From UBA5287 sp041672395 (GTDB lineage Bacteria > Bacteroidota > Bacteroidia > Bacteroidales > Dysgonomonadaceae), in NCBI GenBank assembly GCA_041672395.1, contig JBAYZS010000024.1:1-31272 (forward strand): 31,272 bases of DNA, written 5' to 3'. The position numbers were made by a program, and so were the translations under genes. Shown here piece after piece: positions 7,709 through 15,818 of the stretch; position 1 is the stretch's first letter, and each line of letters starts with the position of its first letter. The notes under the pieces were generated by a model. The model was not told the origin of the DNA. It saw nothing but the letters and a program-made list of their open reading frames with translations, and ran no database searches.

Positions 7709-8698
7709 TTAAAAGGACTTGAAACCAACAAGTTTTCTGACTTCTTTCAGTATATTTGAAGCACTTTCACGTGCTTTTTCGGCTCCTTCAACAGTAACTT
7801 TATGCAAATAGGCTTCGTCTTTTTCTATTTCAAGAATCCTATCCCGAATTGGCGAAGTCACTTTAATGATATCTTCGGCTAATTGCTTTTTAAGATCACC
7901 GTACCTGATTTCGCGCTTATTCCACTGATCATTAAAGTGCTGAAAAACTTCAGGTGTTGATACAACATTCAAAATGGTGAAAAGGTTTTCGATATAATCG
8001 GGTTTTGGCGAATTAAATTCTGTTGGACCTGAATCGGTAAGTGCTCTTTTTACTTTCTTTTCAATGTCTTTGGGCGAATCAATCAGATAAATGCAGTTTC
8101 CTTCCGACTTACCCATTTTCCCGCTCCCATCCAGCCCAGGAATCTTAATCAGCTCATTACCAAAATTATAGGCAACTGGTTCTTTAAAGAATTCTACTCC
8201 GTAAAAATTATTGAATCGACGTGCAAATTTGCGGGTCATCTCCAAATGCTGTTCCTGATCTTTACCAACAGGAACTTTATCGGCATTATGAACAAGAATA
8301 TCTGCGGCCATCAATGTTGGATATGTCAATAACCCGGCATTCACATTCTCTGGTTGCTTACGTGCTTTTTCTTTGAAAGAGGCTGTCTTTGCAAGTTCGC
8401 CCATATATGCATGCATATTTAGATAAACATACAGTTCCATTGTTTCACGTACATCACTTTGTATATAAATGACTGATTTTTCGGGATCAATTCCTGCTGC
8501 CAAATAATCTACCAACACATTCTTCACATTCTCATGAAGATTTTTTGGATCGGGATGTGTGGTAAGTGAATGTATATCGGCAATAAAAAAGTAACATTTA
8601 TTCTCGTCTTGCATACGGATAAAATTACGTAAAGCACCATAATAATTGCCCAAATGTAAATTTCCGGTTGAACGAATACCGCTAAGTACTATATCCAT
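7709..8698 (-). CDS. trpS: Tryptophan--tRNA ligase
   Basis: Class I aminoacyl-tRNA synthetase that charges tRNA-Trp. The 329-residue length is normal for bacterial TrpS. The HIGH-type motif is TGNLHLGNYYGAL at residues 11-23, and the KMSKS-type motif is GKMGKS at 193-198. The tryptophan-pocket stretch VGKDQEQHLEMTRKFARRFN is intact. A -7 promoter element lies 35 bases upstream. The stop codon is followed after one base by the ATG of the DUF2156 gene, making trpS the head of a three-gene operon. Confidence 0.96.
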   Translation of the reverse strand: MDIVLSGIRSTGNLHLGNYYGALRNFIRMQDENKCYFFIADIHSLTTHPDPKNLHENVKNVLVDYLAAGIDPEKSVIYIQSDVRETMELYVYLNMHAYMGELAKTASFKEKARKQPENVNAGLLTYPTLMAADILVHNADKVPVGKDQEQHLEMTRKFARRFNNFYGVEFFKEPVAYNFGNELIKIPGLDGSGKMGKSEGNCIYLIDSPKDIEKKVKRALTDSGPTEFNSPKPDYIENLFTILNVVSTPEVFQHFNDQWNKREIRYGDLKKQLAEDIIKVTSPIRDRILEIEKDEAYLHKVTVEGAEKARESASNILKEVRKLVGFKSF

Positions 8699-8732
8699 TT
8701 TATTGTTTGTGATCTATTGTTTGACTTAAATG

Positions 8733-8740
8733 CAAAGATA
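8733..8740 (-). promoter_or_regulatory. -7 promoter element of the trpS operon
   Basis: TATCTTTG on the minus strand, followed by CATT, 34 bases before the trpS ATG; exact TAnnTTTG match. Confidence 0.65.
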
Positions 8741-8917
8741 CAAAAAAAGGAAAAGACTACCTACTGGATTTAAGGTATAGTTAGGTGGATATGCTCAATA
8801 GCAATAAAATATATGTTTCAAAAAAGATAGATATCAAACAGCTATTAATAATGTTTCTAATTTATTGTGATTACAGAAATATTTCCGCAAATAATTCTTT
8901 TTAAACTATAAAAATGC

Positions 8918-8925
8918 TACTTTTG
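8918..8925 (+). promoter_or_regulatory. -7 promoter element of the sdhCAB operon
   Basis: TACTTTTG matches TAnnTTTG and is followed by C. It implies an untranslated leader of about 85 bases before the sdhC ATG at 9018. No clear -33 element. Confidence 0.6.
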
Positions 8926-9017
8926 CACTTTATTCGCTTATTGTGCTTGTATGTATATTAATCTGCAAAGAATAACATAAACAACAATATATTTATTTAA
9001 TTAAAAACAAGAACTTT

Positions 9018-9692
9018 ATGAGTTGGTTAATAAAATCTTCAATTGGCCGAAAATTCGTTCAAAGTATTTCCGGTCTTTTTATGATCTTGTTCTTATTATT
9101 CCACATGTCAATGAATCTTGTACTCATATTCAATTATGAGACATACGATTTTATTGCAAACGAGATTTTGGGAGCAAATTGGTGGGCAATAGTTGGAACA
9201 GGAGTCATTGCACTTGGTTTTGTTTTGCATATCATTTATGCAATATACTTAACATTGCAAAACAGGAAAGCGCGTGGTGTAAACAAGTATGCATCTTCAA
9301 GCAAAACACCTGTTGCCTGGTCATCAAAAAACATGTTTGTTTTGGGTCTGTTCATCCTCATCTTTTTGTTTTTGCACTTATATCAGTTTTGGTATCAAAT
9401 GCAATTCAAAGAACTGTTTCATATTGAAGGTGCACGACCTGATGGAGCTCAATTAGTTGTTGAGATGTTTTCTCAAGTTTGGGTAGTGATTCTTTATGTT
9501 ATTGCTTTTGTGGCATTGTGGTTTCACTTAACTCATGGATTCTGGAGTGCAATTCACACTGTTGGATGGAATAACACAGTATGGATGAAACGTTTAAAGG
9601 TGATTGGAAACATTATTTCTACTCTCATTTGCCTTGGTTTCGTTGTTGTAACTTTAGCCGTTCACTTAGGCTATTCCAATATTTTAGGATAA
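9018..9692 (+). CDS. sdhC: Succinate dehydrogenase/fumarate reductase cytochrome b subunit
   Basis: A 224-residue membrane anchor of the cytochrome b558 type found in Bacteroidetes, Wolinella and Bacillus, with five predicted helices in one chain. It carries heme and passes electrons between quinone and the iron-sulfur subunit. Candidate heme-ligand histidines lie within the helices: LLFHMSMNL, FVLHIIYAIY, FLHLYQFWY and WFHLTHGFWSAIHTVGW. The single large anchor subunit, rather than separate C and D proteins, marks the di-heme class. The gene is first in the operon and sdhA starts 21 bases downstream. In Bacteroidales this complex often works as a fumarate reductase under anaerobic conditions; direction cannot be read from sequence. 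Confidence 0.93.
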   Translation: MSWLIKSSIGRKFVQSISGLFMILFLLFHMSMNLVLIFNYETYDFIANEILGANWWAIVGTGVIALGFVLHIIYAIYLTLQNRKARGVNKYASSSKTPVAWSSKNMFVLGLFILIFLFLHLYQFWYQMQFKELFHIEGARPDGAQLVVEMFSQVWVVILYVIAFVALWFHLTHGFWSAIHTVGWNNTVWMKRLKVIGNIISTLICLGFVVVTLAVHLGYSNILG

Positions 9693-9713
9693 ACGATAAA
9701 GACACTTAACATT

Positions 9714-11657
9714 ATGGATAAAATAAACTCAAAAATACCGGCAGGACCGTTAGAAAATAAATGGTCAAACTACAAAGATCACCAGAAACTAGTAAATCCG
9801 GCTAATAAACGTCGACTAGATATCATTGTTGTTGGTACAGGATTGGCGGGTGCTTCTGCAGCTGCTTCACTTGGAGAACTGGGATTCAATGTACTTAATT
9901 TCTGTATTCAGGATTCTCCTCGACGCGCTCACTCTATTGCAGCGCAAGGGGGTATCAATGCAGCAAAAAATTATCAAAATGATGGCGACTCAGTTTATCG
10001 CTTATTTTACGATACAATTAAAGGTGGCGACTATCGCGCTCGCGAGGCAAACGTTTATCGCCTTGCAGAAGTGTCAAATAATATTATAGATCAGTGTGTT
10101 GCACAAGGAGTTCCTTTTGCTCGCGAATATGGTGGATTACTTGATAACCGCTCTTTTGGAGGTGCACAAGTTTCACGTACTTTCTATGCTAGAGGTCAAA
10201 CGGGACAACAATTATTGTTGGGTGCTTATTCGACATTAATGCGTGCTGTTCATAAAAAACAAGTCACACTTTATACTCGTCACGAAATGCTTGACCTGGT
10301 TATGGTTGATGGTCGCGCTCGTGGAATTATTGCACGTGACCTTGTAACCGGAAAACTGGAACGCTTTTCGGCTCATGCTGTGGTAATTGCAACCGGTGGA
10401 TACGGAAACACATTCTTCCTTTCTACAAATGCAATGACTTCAAATGGCTCTGCAGCATGGCAGTGCTATAGAAAAGGCGCATATTTTGCAAACCCATGTA
10501 TGGCGCAAATTCACCCTACTTGTATTCCTGTTCATGGCGAATTTCAATCGAAACTTACGTTGATGTCGGAATCTCTTCGTAACGACGGACGCATCTGGGT
10601 GCCTAAAAAACTGGAAGATGCAAAAGCAATCCGTGAAGGTAAATTGAAACCTACACAGTTAAAAGAAGAAGATCGCGATTATTATCTCGAACGCCGTTAT
10701 CCGGCTTTCGGTAATCTTGTTCCACGTGACGTAGCTTCGCGTGCAGCAAAAGAACGTTGCGATGCCGGTTTTGGCGTTGGTACAACGGGTTTAGCTGTAT
10801 ATCTTGATTTCAAAGAAGCTATTGAACGCTTGGGAAGAAAAGTGGTTGAAGATAAATATGGCAACCTTTTCCAAATGTACGAAAAGATTGTTGATGAGAA
10901 TCCTTACGAAACTCCAATGATGATCTTCCCTGCAACTCACTATACAATGGGTGGTATCTGGGTTGATTATGAATTGATGACAAATATTCCCGGACTATTC
11001 GCTATCGGCGAAGCTAATTTCTCTGACCACGGCGCAAACCGTTTGGGCGCTTCAGCTCTGATGCAGGGATTGGCTGACGGTTATTTTGTTTTACCTTATA
11101 CAATTCAAAACTATCTGGCAGATCAAATCCAAGTACCAAGATTCAAAACTGACCGTCCTGAATTTGATGCAGCTGAAAAGGGTATCAAAGATAGAATCAA
11201 CAAACTAATGAATATTAAAGGAACTCATTCTGTTGATCATATCCACAAAGAACTTGGACACATCATGTGGGAATATGTTGGCATGGGACGAAGCAAAGAA
11301 AGTCTTGAAACAGCAATTGAAAAACTGAAACAATTGAAGAAGGATTTCCTTACTAATCTTCGCATCCCCGGAAATAATGAAGATATGAATGTTGAACTTG
11401 AAAAGGCACTGAGACTGCAAGACTTTATCGAAATCGGAGAATTAATGGCTCACGATGCACTCGACAGAGAAGAATCTTGCGGAGGTCACTTTAGACTAGA
11501 ACATCAAACACCTGAAGGTGAAGCATTACGTGATGACGAGAAATTCTCGTACGTTTCTTGTTGGGAATATCAGGGCGAAGATAAAGCTCCTGTAATGAAT
11601 AAAGAACCGCTAGAATATGAATTTGTGGTTCGCCAGCAACGTAATTATAAATCGTAA
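9714..11657 (+). CDS. sdhA: Succinate dehydrogenase/fumarate reductase flavoprotein subunit
   Basis: The 647-residue catalytic subunit interconverting succinate and fumarate. The FAD dinucleotide-binding motif is GTGLAGASAA at residues 41-50. H73 in RRAHSIAAQGG is the expected site of covalent FAD attachment. Substrate-site stretches include HPTCIPV, HYTMGGIWVDYE and NRLGASALMQGLADGYF. The C-terminal part ends with HFRLEHQTPEGEALRDDEKF, typical of this long form. It sits between the cytochrome and iron-sulfur genes with short gaps (21 and 15 bases). Intact and of normal length for the Bacteroidetes-type subunit. Confidence 0.96.
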   Translation: MDKINSKIPAGPLENKWSNYKDHQKLVNPANKRRLDIIVVGTGLAGASAAASLGELGFNVLNFCIQDSPRRAHSIAAQGGINAAKNYQNDGDSVYRLFYDTIKGGDYRAREANVYRLAEVSNNIIDQCVAQGVPFAREYGGLLDNRSFGGAQVSRTFYARGQTGQQLLLGAYSTLMRAVHKKQVTLYTRHEMLDLVMVDGRARGIIARDLVTGKLERFSAHAVVIATGGYGNTFFLSTNAMTSNGSAAWQCYRKGAYFANPCMAQIHPTCIPVHGEFQSKLTLMSESLRNDGRIWVPKKLEDAKAIREGKLKPTQLKEEDRDYYLERRYPAFGNLVPRDVASRAAKERCDAGFGVGTTGLAVYLDFKEAIERLGRKVVEDKYGNLFQMYEKIVDENPYETPMMIFPATHYTMGGIWVDYELMTNIPGLFAIGEANFSDHGANRLGASALMQGLADGYFVLPYTIQNYLADQIQVPRFKTDRPEFDAAEKGIKDRINKLMNIKGTHSVDHIHKELGHIMWEYVGMGRSKESLETAIEKLKQLKKDFLTNLRIPGNNEDMNVELEKALRLQDFIEIGELMAHDALDREESCGGHFRLEHQTPEGEALRDDEKFSYVSCWEYQGEDKAPVMNKEPLEYEFVVRQQRNYKS

Positions 11658-11672
11658 AAAGTTACTACAATC

Positions 11673-12428
11673 ATGGATAAAAATATAAATATCAAACTCA
11701 GAATTTGGAGACAGAGAAGTCCCAAGGAAAAAGGACATTTCGAAAATTATGAACTCCAAGATATCTCACAGGGAAGTTCATTTCTGGAAATGATGGATAT
11801 CCTAAACGAAAAACTGGTCAACGAAGGAAAAATACCTGTTGTTTTTGATCACGACTGCCGTGAAGGTATCTGTGGAATGTGCAGTCTTTATATCAACGGA
11901 CATCCTCACGGACCTGACGAAGATATTACAACTTGCCAATTGCACATGCGTAAATTCGACGATGGTGACACAATCACCATAGAACCTTGGCGTTCAGCAG
12001 CTTTTCCCATTATCAGGGATTTGATGGTAGATCGTAGTGCTTTTGATAAAATAATGCAAGCTGGTGGCTATGTTTCAGTAAATACCGGAGGTACACCTGA
12101 TGCAAATGCAATTCTTATTCCAAAGAAAAATGCAGATGCTGCAATGGATGCAGCTGCTTGTATTGGATGCGGAGCTTGTGTGGCTGCTTGTAAAAATGGA
12201 TCAGCAATGCTTTTTGTTTCTGCTAAAGTTACTCAATTAGCTCGATTACCCCAAGGAAAACCTGAAGCTGCAAGGCGCGCAAAAACGATGGTAGCAAAAA
12301 TGGATGAACTTGGATTTGGTAACTGTACAAACACAGGTGCCTGCGAAGTTGAGTGCCCAAAAAACATTTCCATTACCAATATTGCTCGACTAAATCACGA
12401 GTTTTTGAAAGCTAAAATCAGCAGCTAA
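11673..12428 (+). CDS. sdhB: Succinate dehydrogenase/fumarate reductase iron-sulfur subunit
   Basis: A 251-residue electron-transfer subunit joining SdhA to SdhC. All three cluster motifs are present: the [2Fe-2S] cysteines C62, C67, C70 (CREGICGMC) and C88; the [4Fe-4S] cysteines C163, C166, C169 (CIGCGAC) and C173; and the third cluster group C218, C224, C228 (CTNTGACEVEC), the longer spacing between the first two being usual for this subfamily. The stop codon is followed 29 bases later by a strong terminator, so the operon is exactly sdhCAB. Confidence 0.96.
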   Translation: MDKNINIKLRIWRQRSPKEKGHFENYELQDISQGSSFLEMMDILNEKLVNEGKIPVVFDHDCREGICGMCSLYINGHPHGPDEDITTCQLHMRKFDDGDTITIEPWRSAAFPIIRDLMVDRSAFDKIMQAGGYVSVNTGGTPDANAILIPKKNADAAMDAAACIGCGACVAACKNGSAMLFVSAKVTQLARLPQGKPEAARRAKTMVAKMDELGFGNCTNTGACEVECPKNISITNIARLNHEFLKAKISS

Positions 12429-12457
12429 CTATCAAAGATTATAAACTTACAATATTA

Positions 12458-12493
12458 CAAAGCGTTTATTACAACTAAACGCTTTGTTTTTTT
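12458..12493 (+). terminator. Rho-independent terminator of sdhCAB
   Basis: CAAAGCGTTTA pairs perfectly with TAAACGCTTTG (11 base pairs, 7-base loop), followed by seven T. This is a textbook terminator. Confidence 0.92.
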
Positions 12494-12539
12494 ATAATCG
12501 TTAAATAAAGATGTGTAATTTTCATAAACCTTTTTGCTT

Positions 12540-12547
12540 TATCTTTG
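12540..12547 (+). promoter_or_regulatory. -7 promoter element of the beta-barrel/priA pair
   Basis: TATCTTTG matches TAnnTTTG. It lies downstream of a possible earlier in-frame start at 12534, which rules that start out for transcripts from this promoter. Confidence 0.6.
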
Positions 12548-12614
12548 TCTAACTAAAGTGAATTCGTTCTATTGTATTAATTCGCTGAATTTAATTTCAC
12601 TAAATAGAAGAACA

Positions 12615-13250
12615 ATGAAAACAAAGAAAACAATTATGAGCATAGCAATAGTAATATTGTTGTCTATGCTAAGTTTACCAGCTTTTTCACAAGTTAAATT
12701 TGGTATAAAAGCTGATGTCGGTTTAAGTAATCCAACATTTAGTACAAGTGCGATAAAAGTAGAAAACATGACATCTTACAGTGTTGGTCCGACAGTTGAA
12801 GCAATGTTTCCCACTCCGGGCATACGCATAGGATTAGAAGCATCACTTCTTTATAACGATAACCGCATGACTGTTTCTTCTTTGGAAGAAGGTACAACTT
12901 TCAAACAGGATGTAAATAACCGATACTTGCGTCTCCCTGTAACAGCAAAGATAAAATTCGGTTTATTAGGTTTACCATTACGTATTTATGGTGATGCTGG
13001 CCCTTATCTTGACTATCTGATTGACGGTGAAAAAATTGACACCCAACAGATTGGTAACGACATAGAAACTAAAAAGTTTGGTGCTGGAGCTACTTTTGGT
13101 GCCGGAATAGAAGTACTGAACTTTATTCAGGTGGGCGTTAATTATAATGTTCAACTAACTGATGATTATGCTGCTGACACTCCAAACTGGGGCGATCCTT
13201 TGAATGGGAAAAGAAATAACTGGTCACTTTCAGCAGCTGTTTATTTCTAA
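12615..13250 (+). CDS. Small outer-membrane beta-barrel protein (porin-family, OMP_b-brl type)
   Basis: A 211-residue exported protein. The signal peptide is MKTKKTIMSIAIVILLSMLS followed by LPAFSQ, with cleavage probably after the Q. The mature chain starts VKFGIKADVGLSNP and shows alternating hydrophobic strands with glycine turns, ending in a strand with a C-terminal aromatic (WSLSAAVYF), as expected for insertion by the BAM machinery. Strand-like repeats include IRIGLEASLLYN, LRIYGDAGPYLDYL and IQVGVNYNVQLTDDY. The start at 12615 was chosen because the -7 element lies just upstream and the signal peptide begins there. No substrate or ligand can be inferred. It is three bases upstream of priA. 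Confidence 0.85.
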   Translation: MKTKKTIMSIAIVILLSMLSLPAFSQVKFGIKADVGLSNPTFSTSAIKVENMTSYSVGPTVEAMFPTPGIRIGLEASLLYNDNRMTVSSLEEGTTFKQDVNNRYLRLPVTAKIKFGLLGLPLRIYGDAGPYLDYLIDGEKIDTQQIGNDIETKKFGAGATFGAGIEVLNFIQVGVNYNVQLTDDYAADTPNWGDPLNGKRNNWSLSAAVYF

Positions 13251-13253
13251 ATA

Positions 13254-15689
13254 ATGTTTGCAGACGTAATACTTCCACTTCCGTTATCCGAAACTTATAC
13301 CTACTCAGTTCCGGCTGAAATGTACGGAAAAATTGGCTTAGGCTTTAGAGTTATTGTGTCTTTTGGAAGCAGAAAATATTACACTGCAATAGTAATAAAA
13401 TTACATAATAATGCCCCTAAAGGCTTTAAAATAAAAGAGATCCATTCTCTTATCGACACTCACCCAATTGTTCTTGAGAATCAATTAAAATTATGGGAAT
13501 GGATTTCTTTTTATTATCTCTCAACACTTGGATATATATACAAAGCTGCGGTACCGTCACAGTTTAGAATGGAGAGCGAGACTTTTCTTTCACTTAACCA
13601 TATTGATTTTACTGATATTGAATTAACCCCAACAGAATCAAAGATTTGCGATTATTTACAATTAGGGAAACCTGCTAAAATCGCCCAGATAAGCAAAGAC
13701 CTGAAGATCAAAAACATATTACCTCATATATATTCGCTTACTTCAAAAGAAGCCATAATTTCTAACGAAAACATACATCAGAAATTCATTCCTAAAACTG
13801 AGAATCATCTGCGCATCAATCCGGAAATTGACAATAAGGATATTCCCACTTTGATAGGTAAAGCAGTCAAACAGCAACATCTTTATAATCTATTTATTGC
13901 ATTACTGGCTGAAAAAAAAGTGACATCACTAAATCGGAAAGAATTATTAGAACTGACTCAGTTTTCATCGGCAGTATTAAACGGTCTGCTTGCTAAAAAT
14001 ATTCTCATTCAGTTTCCTATGATTGTAGATCGTCTAAATTCTGATGATGAAATCAAAAGAGAACCTTTTCCTTTGAATGCATCTCAAGAAAAAGCACTCG
14101 TTGAAATCATGAAATGTTTTCAATCTAAAAACACGTGCCTTTTACATGGCGTAACTTCGAGCGGAAAGACTGAAATATATATTCATCTTATTGAACAAAT
14201 GTTTGCCAAAAGTAAACAGACACTATATTTGGTTCCCGAAATAGCACTTACAACACAATTAACAAAACGACTTAAAGAAGTATTTGGAGCAAAACTTGGC
14301 ATCTATCATTCCAAAATAAATGATAGTGAACGTACAGAAATATGGCAAAAAATGTTGTCCGATAATCCTTACGAAATTATTATTGGAGTCCGTTCGTCTC
14401 TGTTTCTACCCTTCACAAATTTGGGATTGGTTATTGTTGACGAAGAACACGAAACTAGTTATAAGCAACAAGATCCTGCTCCGAGATATAATGCGCGTGA
14501 CTCTGCGGTTATGTTAGCCTATCTGAATCAAGCCAAAACATTATTAGGATCTGCAACTCCTTCTTTGGAAACATACTTCAATACTAAATCAGGTAAATAT
14601 GGTCTGGTAACACTGACAAAAAGATATGAAGATATCCAGATGCCTGAAATCATCTTTGAAAACACCAAAGAATTGCATCGAAAAAGAAAAATAAAATCTC
14701 TTTTAGCTCCTAATCTGATTGATCATATAAATGAAGCAATTGAAAGCGGGGATCAAGTAATTCTGTTTCGAAACAGAAGAGGTTTTGCCCCCATGGTTGA
14801 ATGTAAAACCTGCGGTTGGACACCAAAATGCAAACATTGTGATGTCACACTGACTTATCATAAACATGGAAATGTTTTGCGTTGTCACTACTGTAACACG
14901 GTCTATAAAATGCCGGTTGAATGCTTGTCATGTCACGAAAAAGATTCTCTTGAAACACTGGGCCAAGGAACTGAGCAACTTGAAGAAGAGGCAACTAAAT
15001 TATTTCCTCAGGCCGTTGTTGCGCGATTAGACAGCGACAGCACTCGTTCTATAGATTCTTATAGCAAAATCATTAATGATTTTCAAGAAGGAAAAGCACA
15101 AATATTGGTAGGCACTCAAATGCTATCGAAAGGTCTAGATTTTGATAATGTCAGTATCGTTGGGATAATATCCGCCGACAGTCTAATGAATTACCCCGAT
15201 TTTAGATCTTTTGAGCATGGTTTTCAGTTAATTATGCAAGCAAGCGGTCGTAGTGGACGAAAGAACAAGCAGGGAAAGGTATTTATTCAATCGGGTGATC
15301 CGGAACAACCAATTTACCAGTTTATCTCGAATAACGACTATGAAAGTTTCTTCACGATGCAACTAGCTGAAAGAAAGCTATTTAAGTATCCGCCATATTA
15401 TCGACTCATAAAAATTATCATCAAGCACAAAGAAGAAAAGATTGTAGAAAGTGCAGCATCATATTTGACAGGAATACTTAAACAATCATTAAATGATAGG
15501 GTTTTAGGTCCATCGCGACCTGTAATTGGAAGAATCCAACAGTACCATATCCGTGAAATATTATTGAAGCTTGAGATAGGACTTTCCTCCCATTTAGTGA
15601 GAGAATCATTGAAAAAAGCTGAAAACATTTTCCGCAAAACCCCGGAATTCAAATATACTACATTACATTTTGATGTTGATCCGATATAG
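13254..15689 (+). CDS. priA: Primosomal protein N' (replication-restart helicase PriA)
   Basis: An 811-residue superfamily 2 helicase that recognises stalled forks and reloads the replicative helicase. The N-terminal DNA-binding domain starts MFADVILPLPLSETYTYSVP. Walker A is GVTSSGKTE (K305, T306), and Walker B is DEEH at 396-399. The cysteine-rich zinc region begins at C517 and C520 (CKTCGW), then CKHC (C526, C529), CHYC and CLSC, eight cysteines in all. Later helicase motifs VGTQMLSKGLDFDNV and QASGRSGR are intact. Its ATG is three bases after the beta-barrel stop, so it relies on that promoter; a bidirectional terminator follows. Confidence 0.96.
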   Translation: MFADVILPLPLSETYTYSVPAEMYGKIGLGFRVIVSFGSRKYYTAIVIKLHNNAPKGFKIKEIHSLIDTHPIVLENQLKLWEWISFYYLSTLGYIYKAAVPSQFRMESETFLSLNHIDFTDIELTPTESKICDYLQLGKPAKIAQISKDLKIKNILPHIYSLTSKEAIISNENIHQKFIPKTENHLRINPEIDNKDIPTLIGKAVKQQHLYNLFIALLAEKKVTSLNRKELLELTQFSSAVLNGLLAKNILIQFPMIVDRLNSDDEIKREPFPLNASQEKALVEIMKCFQSKNTCLLHGVTSSGKTEIYIHLIEQMFAKSKQTLYLVPEIALTTQLTKRLKEVFGAKLGIYHSKINDSERTEIWQKMLSDNPYEIIIGVRSSLFLPFTNLGLVIVDEEHETSYKQQDPAPRYNARDSAVMLAYLNQAKTLLGSATPSLETYFNTKSGKYGLVTLTKRYEDIQMPEIIFENTKELHRKRKIKSLLAPNLIDHINEAIESGDQVILFRNRRGFAPMVECKTCGWTPKCKHCDVTLTYHKHGNVLRCHYCNTVYKMPVECLSCHEKDSLETLGQGTEQLEEEATKLFPQAVVARLDSDSTRSIDSYSKIINDFQEGKAQILVGTQMLSKGLDFDNVSIVGIISADSLMNYPDFRSFEHGFQLIMQASGRSGRKNKQGKVFIQSGDPEQPIYQFISNNDYESFFTMQLAERKLFKYPPYYRLIKIIIKHKEEKIVESAASYLTGILKQSLNDRVLGPSRPVIGRIQQYHIREILLKLEIGLSSHLVRESLKKAENIFRKTPEFKYTTLHFDVDPI

Positions 15690-15755
15690 AATTCGGTAAT
15701 TATTCATTGTCGAATAAAATGAATTTACAAATTGTTATATGTTGATTCAATAAAA

Positions 15756-15786
15756 AAAAACCGGTATTATATAAATACCGGTTTTT
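15756..15786. terminator. Bidirectional terminator between priA and rng
   Basis: AAAAACCGGTATT and AATACCGGTTTTT pair perfectly around a 5-base loop, with A/T tracts on both sides, so it can end both priA (plus) and the RNase G gene (minus). Confidence 0.9.
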
Positions 15787-15818
15787 ACTTTTAATAATCA
15801 CTTCGTTCACACAAAGCA

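Larger units (their letters stand above)
8699..9017. other. 319-base divergent promoter region between trpS and sdhC
   Basis: No reading frame of note. It holds the two divergent -7 elements (8733-8740 on the minus strand and 8918-8925 on the plus strand) and an AT-rich spacer of roughly 175 bases between them. The sdhC leader of about 85 bases is A/T-rich with no stable hairpin that I can see. Operators for an oxygen or redox regulator could be here but I recognise none. Confidence 0.6.

Noticed and set aside
12534..12614. Upstream start extending the beta-barrel protein by 27 residues
   Set aside because: The extension overlaps the -7 element and would bury the signal peptide.
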